From: Paragorgia papillata
Lineage: Eukaryota > Cnidaria > Anthozoa > Scleralcyonacea > Coralliidae
DNA length: 64,000 nucleotides
Assembly (NCBI GenBank): GCA_035771165.1
Contig: JAWNZC010000220.1
Coordinates: forward strand, 152,501 to 216,500
Reading direction: 5' to 3'
This document shows positions 19,949 through 29,935 of the stretch, in pieces. The notes below the pieces were generated by a model that searched no databases, was not told the DNA's origin, and was given only the letters and a program-made list of their open reading frames with translations. Within the stretch, counting starts at the first letter, position 1. Every line of letters starts with the position of its first letter. Made by a program: the position numbers and the translations under genes.

Positions 19949-21148
19949 ATGACTTCGTCTCGTCTAAAAATGACTTTCTACGTTTTGGTGATAATAGTTA
20001 TAACGGTTACTCTATCACTTATGATATATCGCGGAAATAATACCTTGGGAATTCTAAACCACCAAGCTAGCAAACATGTGATTGCTAGGAGACAGGATGA
20101 TGGCGTATTGACCGCGCAATCAAACGCAAGCAAGCCTAAAGTTAAAGACAGGGTTGTAATACTATATTGGTCGCAGGCATTTGACTTGACGCCACAAATA
20201 AACTGGAATCCCGAATCCTGGCCGTTTTTCTTCGCTGGAAACAACTGCCCAATCAAATGCAAGCTTACAACTGACAGGCGAAGAGTCCACGAAGCTTCGG
20301 CCCTTGTAGTTCACGCTCGAAATATAAACGAAATGCCGCCAAGTGGTTTTAAAAATTTAACTTGGATTCTACATACGAACGAGAATCCTATCTACACAGG
20401 CTCTCTTCGAGATCCGAGGATAATGTCTCAGTTTAATTACTCTGTCAGTTACCGCCTGGATTCGGATTTTCCTTGTCCAGAATTCGTGAAGCCAAATTTG
20501 GAACAGCCTGTACCATTTCAAGAAAAGCGAGGTCTTGCAATGCTGGCACTTAGTCACTGCGAAACTGTGCGTACCTCGTATGTTAAGGAGCTTATGAAGT
20601 TTATCGAAGTGCACTCGTATGGCGCTTGTTTGAGAAACAAGAACAATCTGGTGGCAAAAAGTGGGTCAAATTCAAGAAGAGCGGTGAGCGAATTACAAAG
20701 AAATTATAAATTTTCTTTGATCTTTACAAACGCCGACTGCGATTATTACATGACCGAGAAAATCCACAGTGCTTTGTCAGCTGGTAGTGTTCCGGTCTGG
20801 ATGGGAACGGATAAAATTGATGAAGTTCTTCAGTGGGGGAATTTAAAACATTCTGTTATCAAAGTGAAGGATTTTTCTTCGCCAAAAAACTTGGCCAAAT
20901 ATCTTCGCTATCTTGCTCAGAACGAGGTGGAATACAATAAATACTTAAAATGGAAGTACAAAGGATTTAATTTCCCGGCAGAATATTACAAGTCACCAAT
21001 TGGACAGTGGTGGGACGGTTTGCCCCTGTACTGTCGGGTATGCATGAGGATAGCCAAGGATCCAAGGGGACATAGTGGGTTGCCAGTGGACAAGTGTGAC
21101 AGACATCAAAGCAGGACGATCAAGAAGTGGTTAAACATGACAGACTAA
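19949..21148 (+). CDS. Alpha-1,3-fucosyltransferase-like (GT10), copy 2, single exon
   Basis: 399 aa. Short N-terminal tail, one membrane helix at about residues 8-26, stem to about 65, then the GT10 domain. WILHTNENP lies at residues 139-147, the FTNADCDYYMTEK block at 259-271 with SALSAGSVPVWMG following, and the Cys cluster CRVC at 362-365. Several N-glycosylation sequons are present (for example NLT and NYS). Expected in the Golgi, transferring fucose from GDP-fucose to glycans. About a dozen residues differ from copy 3 by eye, so the two are recent duplicates. A 5S-derived SINE lies directly upstream, so its promoter region differs from that of copy 4. No introns; the start is the first ATG and is conserved in copies 3 and 4. 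Confidence 0.9.
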   Translation: MTSSRLKMTFYVLVIIVITVTLSLMIYRGNNTLGILNHQASKHVIARRQDDGVLTAQSNASKPKVKDRVVILYWSQAFDLTPQINWNPESWPFFFAGNNCPIKCKLTTDRRRVHEASALVVHARNINEMPPSGFKNLTWILHTNENPIYTGSLRDPRIMSQFNYSVSYRLDSDFPCPEFVKPNLEQPVPFQEKRGLAMLALSHCETVRTSYVKELMKFIEVHSYGACLRNKNNLVAKSGSNSRRAVSELQRNYKFSLIFTNADCDYYMTEKIHSALSAGSVPVWMGTDKIDEVLQWGNLKHSVIKVKDFSSPKNLAKYLRYLAQNEVEYNKYLKWKYKGFNFPAEYYKSPIGQWWDGLPLYCRVCMRIAKDPRGHSGLPVDKCDRHQSRTIKKWLNMTD

Positions 21149-21168
21149 AAAATTAGGTACGCACACAG

Positions 21169-21326
21169 TAAAGCCCGCGAAAATATTATGTACCGTGACC
21201 AAGTTAAAACTTGTTTAAAACACTCATGAAACCTTTATTTTGTTAATTTGGGTGTTCGAACGACAGCCACAGAAATTCTGACTGCCAACTTGCGATGACT
21301 TGCGTTCTCGTTTGATTACGGCTTAA
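21169..21326. mobile_element. MITE family A, copy 3, internally deleted
   Basis: Begins TAAAGCCC, then jumps to the middle of the element (GCGAAAATATTATGTACCG) and ends normally. The junction follows CACACAG, the first bases of the 1,435-bp element that is complete behind copy 3. Confidence 0.7.
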
Positions 21327-21994
21327 AAGTCCTGAGGGCGAAGCGCGAAGGAATGTATCTGGTATAAAACCGACATCCAAACGTGGCCATCTATCGTGTG
21401 TGTAAAGGCTGACAATTTTTTACGGTAACTATCTTTATTTGAAATGCAATAGCCATTTATATATCAGTCAATATATCTGTAAATATATTACAAGCGCTTT
21501 AAAATAACAATACATGTATATGATCGGTTCAATGGTTACCATTGACCTAATGCAAATTCACGCACATAAACTAATATTAGAAAGTTGTCTATAAAAACAA
21601 CAACAGTGTAAAGACATGCGCATTGATTTAGTATTAGTCCCACATTTTGATGTTCTAGGTAAACTGTAATAAATTCTTGAGATAACAAACCAGTAACACA
21701 ATGAAAGTTTGCCTTTCGTTTAGGGCGCTGCCGCTACAAGCGGGTTCAGCGAACCTACTTCGAGATAGACAAACACTTGTCGACTCGACTTCTCGATTGG
21801 GGGCGCGTTACCAGTGTACTCTACTCGAAATATTTTAGGCAAGGTCCCGTTGCATTGGGCAATGATATTGCCTATCGCAAATTCATAGGACTCGTACCTT
21901 GTGCATAAACATATTAGGTATGATTAGTTACTAATTGTACCCGATGCATGTATTTCGATATTAAATGTGCGTGTGGAAACAATGAAAACCGAGG
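21327..21994. repeat. Duplicated fucosyltransferase flank, copy 2
   Basis: Matches 19238-19621 in its first part, and 28040-28843 through to the ACCGAGG at its end. It contains GCGGGTTCAGCGAACCTAC and ends at the target site of the 929-bp element. No gene supported. Confidence 0.75.
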
Positions 21995-22923
21995 CACAGA
22001 ATAAGGATCAACCAGAAGTCCAACTCAGCGTCGGCACCTTTGATGTAAGCGTCCTCGCGAAATGTCGGCCTGCGATCCCGGCGCCATTTTGAAAGTAAGT
22101 GCCACCGGGAAATTAGCCCTCTCGTCCTTGCGACCCTCGGGCTCCCGTATTCAATTACTCTTGGCTTTCTTGTGACCTTTTAATTAAATTTATATTGTTA
22201 TATATATATAAATAATATTTAGTTAAGCAAATAAGTAATTTACTTTAGAAAATGGTTCTTTGGAAATAAAATTATTTGACCACAAGGTTATTAAAACTTC
22301 AGTACGCAGATACTACGGGTAAAAGTCCGTGGCAAAAAAAGTCCTGCACTCATGAAGCGGGCTTTACATTTCTCGATTACGGTGAGAACATTTTGAACAT
22401 TTTAAAAAGTTACAGGTAACACTACGATTTGAAATATATACCGAATGAAAGCTTATAAAATTTCTAACAACATACGTACCCGATGTATTTCAACAATGCG
22501 TAGTTCCGAAAATTTTAGCCATCTTCTATAAACAAATGTGGAGTTTATACAATTCTGGATTATGCCGACAGCTTCGTGAGTGCAGGACTTTTTTGCCACG
22601 GAGTTTTACCCGTAGTATCCGCGTACTGAAGTTTTAATAACCCCGTGGTCAAAGAATTTCATAGCCAAAGAATCGTTTTCTAAAGTAAATTACTTATTTA
22701 CTTAACTAAATATTATTTATATATATAGATAACAATATAAATTTAATTAAAAGGTCACAAGAAGGCCAAGAGTAATTGAATACAGGAGCCCGAGGGTCGC
22801 AAGGACGAGAAGGCTAATTTTCCGGGGACACTTACTTTCAAAATGGCCGACTGGCGCATGCGCATAAAAATAATGGGACACTTTTTTCCGCGAGTTGGAC
22901 TTCTGGTTGATCCTTATTCTGTG
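21995..22923. mobile_element. 929-bp CACAG-end foldback element, 7-bp target duplication
   Basis: Ends CACAGAATAAGGATCAACC and its complement; the arms extend about 380 bp inward with imperfect pairing. Flanked by ACCGAGG at 21988-21994 and 22924-22930. The related spacer at 28837-28843 has a single ACCGAGG and no element, so it is an empty site. No transposase; short minus-strand open frames in the arm are not convincing. Confidence 0.88.
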
Positions 22924-23100
22924 ACCGAGGTGGCCGTGATAATATACAGTGGCCACGTATCGATATACGTAGCCATCTAGACTGTTTGCAAAGTTGTCTT
23001 GTGGCATGGCAGAAAGCAGCAAAAATCTGGCGTTTTAAAACTGCGCCAAGCAAGTACAAAACAAGGCATAGATGTCGAACATTTTACTGCTACTCAAATC
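22924..23100 (+). promoter_or_regulatory. Conserved segment upstream of copies 3 and 4
   Basis: Matches 30083-30240 upstream of copy 4 (GTGGCCACGTATCG, GACTGTTTGCAAAGTTGTCT, CTGCGCCAAGCAAGTACAAA). Conservation next to both genes fits a promoter or 5' UTR, but recent duplication alone would also explain it. Confidence 0.35.
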
Positions 23101-23104
23101 TGCA

Positions 23105-23350
23105 GTAGCGAGCGAGACATATAGACGATGTTTTCATCGCTTCCAAAGCGACATTTTCGTTAACCGCAGATCAATATCAAAGCTATCACGAGGTGTATAC
23201 TTATGTACCACGTGATAGCTTGTTTAGGAGTTAACAATTGGATGTTTATCACGTGGTACATGAGAACACACCTCGTGATTGCTTTAATATTGACCCGCGG
23301 CTAATAAAACTGACACTTCGGAAGCGATAAAAATACATCCATGTCTCGCT
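23105..23350. mobile_element. Foldback MITE upstream of copy 3
   Basis: AGCGAGACATATAGACGATG at the left is mirrored by CATCCATGTCTCGCT at the right. The interior mirrors as well (TATCACGAGGTGTATAC and the reverse; GTACCACGTGATA). Absent from the matching place upstream of copy 4. Confidence 0.7.
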
Positions 23351-23352
23351 CC

Positions 23353-23644
23353 ACGGGTGACGTGTGCTGTTAGGGCACTGCCTCTCACCGCTGTGGATGG
23401 GTGACCGTCTGGGAATAACCCCGCTCTCTAACTTGAATTTCATGCGAGTAGATCAGAGTTTAGTTGGTCTTTCCTGTGCTCCGAGGGTTTTTCGCAGGGT
23501 TCTGCGGTTTTCCTCCCTCCGTAAAATCAACACGTTAGGTCTTAGCTTATGTCGTGCACTTTTAACACGAGCCTCTGGCTCGGATGAATGGGGGCGACCA
23601 CATCCTGTGCTTGTGACGTTAAATGACTCATTAACTCATTAACT
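23353..23644 (+). mobile_element. 5S-rRNA-derived SINE, copy 2 (internal deletion)
   Basis: Starts CACGGGTGACGTGTGCTG and keeps the body and tail of the family. About 35 bp of the 5S-like head are missing, removing the A-box-like part, while GGATGGGTGACCGTCTGGG stays. It ends about 37 bp before the ATG of copy 3. Confidence 0.8.
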
Positions 23645-23680
23645 CCACTGATTTCAGTAGTATTCACAAAGCTAAAAGCT

Positions 23681-24874
23681 ATGACTTCGTCTTGTCTAAA
23701 AATGACTTTCTACGTTTTGGTGATAATAGTTATAACGGTTACTCTATCATTTATGATACATCGCGGTGAATTGGGAATTCTAAACCACCAAGCTAGCAAG
23801 CATGTGATTGCTAGGAGACAGGATGATGGCGTATTGACCGCGCAATCAAACGCAAGCAAGCCTAAAGTTAAAGACAGGGTTGTAATACTATATTGGTCGC
23901 AGGCATTTGACTTGACGCCACAAATAAACTGGAATCCCGAATCCTGGCCGTTTTTCTTCGCTGGAAACAACTGCCCAATCAAATGCAAGCTTACAACTGA
24001 CAGGCGAAGAGTCCACGAAGCTTCGGCCCTTGTAGTTCACGCTCGAAATATAAACGAAATGCCGCCAAGTGGTTTTAAAAATTTAACTTGGATTCTACAT
24101 ACGAACGAGAATCCTATCTACACAGGCTCTCTTCGAGATCCGAGGATAATGTCTCAGTTTAATTACTCTGTCAGTTACCGCCTGGATTCGGATTTTCCTT
24201 GTCCACAATTCGTGAAGCCAAATTTGGAACAGCCTGTGCCATTTCAAGAAAAGCGAGGTCTTGCAATGCTGGCACTTAGTCACTGCGAAACTGTGCGTAC
24301 CGCGTATGTTAAGGAGCTTATGAAGTTTATCGAAGTGCACTCGTATGGCGCTTGTTTGAGAAACAAGAACAATCTGGTGGGAAAAAGTGGGCCAAATTCA
24401 GGAAGAGCGGTGAGCGAATTACAAAGAAATTATAAATTTTCTTTGATCTTTACAAACGCCGACTGCGATTATTACATGACCGAGAAAATCCACAGTGCTT
24501 TGTCCGCTGGTAGTGTTCCAGTCTGGATGGGAACGGATAAAATTGACGAAGTTCTTCAGTGGGGGAATTTAAAACATTCTGTTATCAAAGTGAAGGATTT
24601 TCCTTCACCAAAAAACTTGGCCAAATATCTTCGCTATCTTGCTCAGAACGAGGTGGAATACAATAAATATTTAAAATGGAAGTACAAAGGATTTAATTTC
24701 CCGCCAGAATATTACAAGTCACCAATTGGACAGTGGTGGGACGGTTTGCCCCTGTACTGTCGGGTATGCATGAGGATAGCCAAGGATCCAAGGGGACATA
24801 GTGGGTTGCCAGTGGACAAGTGTGACAGACATCAAAGCAGGACGATCAAGAAGTGGTTAAACATGACAGACTAA
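23681..24874 (+). CDS. Alpha-1,3-fucosyltransferase-like (GT10), copy 3, single exon
   Basis: 397 aa. Same layout as copy 2: membrane helix near residues 8-26, WILHTNENP, YYMTEK and SAGSVPVWMG blocks intact, C-terminal CRVCMRIAKDPRGH. Two residues in the stem are deleted compared with copies 2 and 4. Other changes are scattered single substitutions. All recognised catalytic motifs are present, so it should be functional. The upstream region holds a foldback MITE and a deleted SINE; the downstream flank is occupied by a 1,435-bp transposon 15 bp past the stop. Confidence 0.9.
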   Translation: MTSSCLKMTFYVLVIIVITVTLSFMIHRGELGILNHQASKHVIARRQDDGVLTAQSNASKPKVKDRVVILYWSQAFDLTPQINWNPESWPFFFAGNNCPIKCKLTTDRRRVHEASALVVHARNINEMPPSGFKNLTWILHTNENPIYTGSLRDPRIMSQFNYSVSYRLDSDFPCPQFVKPNLEQPVPFQEKRGLAMLALSHCETVRTAYVKELMKFIEVHSYGACLRNKNNLVGKSGPNSGRAVSELQRNYKFSLIFTNADCDYYMTEKIHSALSAGSVPVWMGTDKIDEVLQWGNLKHSVIKVKDFPSPKNLAKYLRYLAQNEVEYNKYLKWKYKGFNFPPEYYKSPIGQWWDGLPLYCRVCMRIAKDPRGHSGLPVDKCDRHQSRTIKKWLNMTD

Positions 24875-25030
24875 AAAATTAGGTACGCACACAGGGAGCC
24901 CATCTTGGCAGCACGTGGGCATCTGTGGCGGACTCGAAAGACGCGCGGGGGACTGTGGCACACTCAGTCGTGGTGTGTTTACGGGAAAATAATAAAGGGA
25001 TGAAACACAAATTCTTCCTTGTTTTGAACA

Positions 25031-25712
25031 TCGTGGCTCCATGCAGTTTCTTGAAAAATAATAAATACAAGTTTGAGAGTCCAAAATACGTGATTAAACA
25101 ATTCGGGAAAAGAATAAAATTAAATGTTATGCATAGTTAAACAGTCTGACAATCAAAAACTGTTACCAAATAAATAGCAACAGTTGTTGCTATGGCAACA
25201 ATGACTTTTCAAAATGGCTGCCAATTACCCTTTAAACTAATTTAATTCGAGAAAAACTTTGGTGACCCCCAATTTTTTTTTCATTGAAACTTTTCTTGAA
25301 GTTCGAGTAATCAATAGGCCGATTTTATAAAAATTCTGTAGAACGAAATGTTTTAAAAATTAACAAACACGATTTTTCCGGAAAAAAAATTATTCGTTCT
25401 ACAGAATTTTTTTTAAATCGGCCTATTGATCACTCGTACTTCAAGAAACGTTTTAATGGAAAAAAAATTGGGGGTCACCAAAGTTTTTTTCGAATTAAAT
25501 TAGTTTGAAGCGTAATTGGCAGCCATTTTGAAACGTCATTGTTGCCATAGCAACAACTGTTGCTATTTATTTGGTAACAGTTTTTGATTGTCAGACTTTA
25601 ATTATGCATAACATTTAGTTTTATTCTTTTCCCGAATTTGTTTAATCGCGTGTTTTGGACTCTCAAACTTGTATTTTCCATTTTTCAAGAAACTGCATAG
25701 AGCCACCTTAAG
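25031..25712. mobile_element. Large nested foldback inside the 1,435-bp element
   Basis: Arms of about 310 bp: TGGCTCCATGCAGTTTCTTG at the left is mirrored at the right, through TTGTTGCTATGGCAACAATG and AATCGGCCTATTGATCACTC. It is nearly a perfect hairpin around a short AT-rich centre. Confidence 0.8.
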
Positions 25713-25857
25713 CGCCTATAGGTATTAAAATCGTAAGACAATTGAGCAAAGTAGTTGTAATAATGATTCATTTATCAAAATATAAATCAAAATGATGCAA
25801 AATCTCAACTTTTAGCCGTGATTTCGCAGCTAAATTACATATCGTATTTTCGGGAGA

Positions 25858-26128
25858 TGTGTTCCGCAAGTAGCTAGGACACTACGTCATCGTTCACACT
25901 TCGGATAGCTACGAAATCCTGCGATAAGCTTTTCGGATAAAGCGGGAAGTCTCAGGATTATAATATATCATTATATCAAAATAATGATATAATATCATTA
26001 TATCAAATAATCATTATATATGATTTTAATTGCACATTCATCTGACTCGGAGTTTCAGTCCATTTCAGTATTCTAATGGTGGCTCCCGACGATACGAAAT
26101 GTCCTGGCTACTTGCGGAACACATTCCA
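25858..26128. mobile_element. Nested foldback (GTGTTCCGCAAGTAGCTAGG ends)
   Basis: GTGTTCCGCAAGTAGC at the left is mirrored by GCTACTTGCGGAACACAT at the right. The centre is an ATAATGATATAATATCATTA palindrome cluster. Confidence 0.7.
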
Positions 26129-26331
26129 TGTTGAACGTTTGGTGTTTCACCCCTTATATTTTTTCCTCTCCCTCTCCCCTTTCCCCCCAATTTTTCCTTT
26201 TATCCGCCTTTTTTCCCACTTCCGGTAAGCGGTTTTCGTTTTTTTTAAATTCCCTGCCACACCCCCCGCGCGTCTTTCGAGTCCGCCACTGGTGCCCACG
26301 CGCTGCCGAGATGGGCTCCCTGTGGTACGCA

Positions 26332-27530
26332 TTGCGTACATGCGGATACCGGTTATAAATCCATGTCCTATTTACACGACTTTTTATCCTTAGGTTAGGT
26401 TGTGTGTTGGGGTAAGGCTTTCATAAAGTACCTGGGTTATGTAGGACATGGAATTATTACCCGGATAATGTAATGTAGACTCAAAACACCCCACATGACT
26501 ACGAGTTTCCTACCCAGTCCATTTACAATCCATGATATAATGAAGCAATCAGCCAATAGGAGGCACCAACAAGTGAAAATGATGATGGGGATGATGTATA
26601 TCATCCCTCGGGGTAATATTTCATCGATTTCCCCGAGCGAAAGGTCCACGGGCTTTAGGAAAGGCTCAGTATGGCTCGAGTGAAAAGTTGTTTCAGCATA
26701 CGATTGTAAACAAAAAATTGTGTATTTGTCTTACCTTAATGTTCAATGAACTTTCTTATGTATGATACAGTCTATGGTATCTTGAAATACGCTACAATCG
26801 CTCGACAGTCTTCCTATAAATTCACTGAATATCCTTCGATTTGAACGGCCATGTTTACTAGGCCCAATCCTTCAAACTGTCACGCGGCAAGGTTGGACAA
26901 GTGAACAAGTGCCGCTTGCAGAATATTTTGGGCTCGCATTGAGGTATCATCGGTTTCAAATTATGAAGCTTAACCATCTAATAAAACCATCCCACAAGCG
27001 GGATGTTAAACTTGAACACATAAAGGTAAAAATCCTATAGGGGTGTTGTGGTCGGCGTATGAGGCGGCTCATTTTTCCGGAGGGTTGTGATTAGGTTTAG
27101 GGTTTCCGGGGGGCGTGATTACCGGGGGGTGGTATGGGGGTGAGGTTTCGTCTTAAAAGGTTGTCCAATCAGATGGTGGTTTTAATAGTGGTTAAGCTTC
27201 ATAATCTGAAGGAAATGATAGCTCTCGCATTTTAGAAATGTGCCCATGTAACCAGGCCTTATTCAAGATGGCTGCCTGTGTGATTATAATGACGTAAACG
27301 CAATGTTGCTATCTTTAGCCTGGTGCAGGTCTGCTTTTAGCCGCATGTGTGATTATCTTACTCTCGGTTTTCACCTGACTCACGCGTGGCGGCCATATTG
27401 GTGCACATATGGGAATTTAACTCTATTCTTATTCAAACATTTCGTATTGCTTCACCACCCCAACCGGGCCACCGATCACGTGAGTGAAAACGATCCATAA
27501 TGTCACTTAACTGAACTGACGAGTTTACAG
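26332..27530. other. Spacer DNA with two repeat units
   Basis: No gene. 26474-26660 matches 31945-32085 (CTCAAAACACCCCA, TACGAGTTTCCTACCCAGTCC, and GGGGTAATATTTCATCGA facing its mirror). About 26950-27222 is a foldback with AATTATGAAGCTTAACCA arms. Confidence 0.55.
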
Positions 27531-28039
27531 GTAACACTAAAATTTGAACTATACACCGAATGAAAGCTTATAAAATTTCTAACAACATACGTACCCGATG
27601 TGTTTCAACAATGCGTAGTTCCGAAATTGTTAGCAATCTTTTTCTATAAACAAATGTGTCGGCAAAATCGAGAAATGTAAAACCCGGCTTTGCGAGTGCA
27701 GGACTTTTTTGCCACGGACTTTTACCCGTAGTATCCGCTCACTGAAGTTTTAATAACCTCGTGGTCTAAGAATTTCATCTCCAACGAAACGTTTTCTAAA
27801 GTAAATTACTTATTACTTAACTAAATATTATTTATAGCTGTATAGATAGCAATATTAAGTTAATTAAAAGGTCACAAGAAGGCCAAGAGTAATTGACTAC
27901 AGGAGCCCGAGGGTCGTAAGGACGAGAGGGATAATTTCCCGGGGGAACTTACTTTCAAAATGGCCGACTGACGCATGCGCATAAAAATAATGGGACACTT
28001 TTTCAGCGAGTCGGACTTCTGGTAAATCCTTATTCTGTG
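27531..28039. mobile_element. Truncated copy of the 929-bp CACAG-end element
   Basis: Corresponds to the right half of 21995-22923 (GAATGAAAGCTTATAAAATT, then GCAGGACTTTTTTGCCACGG, to TCCTTATTCTGTG at its end). The left half is missing. It abuts the third duplicated fucosyltransferase flank at 28040. Confidence 0.7.
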
Positions 28040-28857
28040 ATAAAACCGACATCCAAACGTGGCCATCTATGGTGTGTGTAAAGGCTGACAATTTTTTACG
28101 GTAACTACCTTTATTTGAAATGCAATAGAGCGTTTTCATCTGACGTCACGGCGGCCATATTGGTGTACCAAAACAATGAAATGGCGGCCATATTGGTGTA
28201 CGGTATGGGAATTAGCTCTTTCTTATTCAAATATTTTGTATTGTTTCACCACCCCAATGGGGCCACCGATCACGTGAGTGAAAACGGTCTATAGCTATTT
28301 ATATATCTATATATCTGTAAATATATTACAAGCGCTTTTAAATAACAATACATGTATATGATCGGTTCAATGGTTACCATTGACCTAATGCAAATTCACG
28401 CACATAAACTAATATTAGAAAGTTGTCTATAAAAACAACAACAGTGTAAAGACATGCGCATTGATTTAGTATTAGTCCCACATTTTGATATTCTAGGCAA
28501 ACTGTAATGAATTCTTGAGATAACAAACCAGTAACACAATGAAAGTTTGCCTTTCGTTTAGGGCGCTGCCGCTACAAGCGGGTTCAGCGAACCTACTTCG
28601 AGATAGACGAACACTTGTCGACTCTACTTCTCGATTGGGGGCGCTACCAGTGTACTCTACTCGAAATATTTTAGGCAAGGTCCCGTTGCATTGGGCAATG
28701 ATATAATATTGCCTATTGCAAATTCATAGGACTCGTACCTTGTGCATAAACATTAGGTATGATTAGTTACTAATCGTACCTCATCTTTATGCACCGGGTT
28801 ATTTCGATATTAAATGTGCGTGTGGAAACAATGAAAACCGAGGTGGCCGTGATAATA
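28040..28857. repeat. Duplicated fucosyltransferase flank, copy 3
   Basis: Matches 21363-21994 with one MITE insertion at about 28128-28293 and small differences. It contains the unoccupied ACCGAGG site at 28837-28843. No gene supported. Confidence 0.75.
28128..28293. mobile_element. Small MITE in the duplicated flank
   Basis: Ends GCGTTTTCATCTGACGTCAC and GATCACGTGAGTGAAAACG, bordered by ATAG. The two sister flanks (near 19369 and 21449) lack it. A related sequence lies at about 27295-27495. Confidence 0.65.
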
Positions 28858-28984
28858 TATATATAAATATAAAACATTTTGAAAAAGCAAGCGATGATTG
28901 AATAACATTTTGAAAAAGCAAGCGATGATTGGTTAAAAGCCGTGTTTCTATAACTCTATGGAAAACATGGATGGATTACGCCAT

Positions 28985-29222
28985 CCAATACTATACTAAT
29001 TAAAATGTATACAATACAATACTAATTAAAATTTATACAATACAATACTAATTAAAATTTATACAATCTATACTAATTAAAATTTATACAATACTATACT
29101 AATTAAAATTTATACAATACTATACTAATTAAAATTTATACAATACAATACTAATTAAAATTTATACAATCTATACTAATTAAAATTTATACAATACTAT
29201 ACTAATTAAAATTTATATAGAA
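28985..29222. repeat. AT-rich tandem repeat
   Basis: About nine copies of a roughly 25-bp unit built on ACTAATTAAAATTTATACAA, with alternating short linkers (ATACTATA, ATACAATA, TCTATA). Confidence 0.85.
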
Positions 29223-29329
29223 ACACTATTATACGCCATCAACGCCATCCATGGAGGGTAATGAGAATTTACGCCTTTTATTTGGATTAATTTTAACGTT
29301 TAATCTATTTTGACGAGTTATTTTATAAA

Positions 29330-29525
29330 AGGAAATAGAAAACATTTTCCCCGTGTTCCTATATAGAGTTATAGAAACACTTGTGGAAGTTTAGAAGAAC
29401 TCGAAATAGCGTGGAAACACTCGCACTGCGAGGGCTCGTGTTCCCACTGTAATTTCTCGTTCTCCCAAACTTCCACTCGTGTTTCTGTAACTCTATAGAA
29501 ACATGGAAAATGTTTTCTATTTCTT
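29330..29525. repeat. Foldback (TAGAAAACATTTTCCCCGTG)
   Basis: Both ends read AGAAAACATTTTCC-type sequence inward, with TATAGAGTTATAGAAACAC mirrored. Related in plan to the foldback at 13720-13862. Confidence 0.6.
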
Positions 29526-29529
29526 AAAT

Positions 29530-29537
29530 ATATATAG

Positions 29538-29590
<53 letters not shown>
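29530..29590. repeat. TA microsatellite beside the minus-strand hammerhead
   Basis: A nearly pure TA run. It directly abuts the hammerhead element at 29591, as the TA run at 33847-33930 abuts the tandem copy. Confidence 0.9.
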
Positions 29591-29591
<1 letters not shown>

Positions 29592-29712
29592 CAATCTACA
29601 GACACGGTGTTTCGCTGTACAACAGCTCATCAGTGTAGCTTGGAACAATCTGAATGAATTTCATCAATTACTTATACACATGCGATCGTCGGTGACAACC
29701 GCATATGGGATA
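29591..29712 (-). mobile_element. Partial retrozyme-like monomer
   Basis: Hammerhead plus about 70 bp of the monomer body (CATGCGATCGTCGGTGACAA). The rest of the monomer is missing, and AT-rich DNA follows. Confidence 0.8.
29592..29642 (-). ncRNA. Hammerhead ribozyme, type I, minus strand
   Basis: Read on the minus strand it holds every core element: CTGATGA, a 5-bp stem II (GCTGT/ACAGC) with loop TGT, GAAA, a minimal 3-bp stem III with loop CCG, and the cleavage triplet GTC. Stem I pairs CTACA with TGTAG, then continues CAA with TTG past a G/A mismatch. It is identical in sequence to the second plus-strand copy at 33793-33843. The retrozyme fragment continues to about 29712. Confidence 0.9.
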
Positions 29713-29739
29713 TATAATATATATATATAAGAATTTGAA

Positions 29740-29935
29740 GATTTGTAATCCAGGCATAATGTAGTAAGTGTTCTCCGGATTATATTATGAGCTTTCAACT
29801 CGGTTCGCTTTCTTTTCTGAAGAAGACTCGAAGAACCGAGTTAAAAGCTCAAAACTTTAATACTATAATCCGGAGAACACTTACTTACTCTATATATATA
29901 CGGATTATATTATGAAAGTATATATATATATATAT
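29740..29935. repeat. Foldback with TATAATCCGGAGAACACTTA arms
   Basis: The words GTAAGTGTTCTCCGGATTAT and ATAATCCGGAGAACACTTAC face each other around GAACCGAGTT palindromes. It ends in a TA run at about 29920-29938. Non-coding. Confidence 0.6.

Larger units (their letters stand above)
24890..26324. mobile_element. 1,435-bp CACAG-end element, 7-bp target duplication
   Basis: Ends CACAGGGAGCCCATCT and its complement (inverted repeat of about 65 bp, including GACTCGAAAGACGCGCGGGG). Flanked by GTACGCA at 24883-24889 and 26325-26331. The uninterrupted site (GTACGCATTGCGTACATGCG) is present after copy 4 at 31477-31496. No transposase frame. Two further foldbacks are nested inside (25031-25712 and 25858-26128). 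Superfamily uncertain: hAT-like or P-like. Confidence 0.88.

Noticed and set aside
19978..20614. Antisense frames in the fucosyltransferase genes
   Set aside because: They recur in all copies because the sense gene is duplicated; no independent features.
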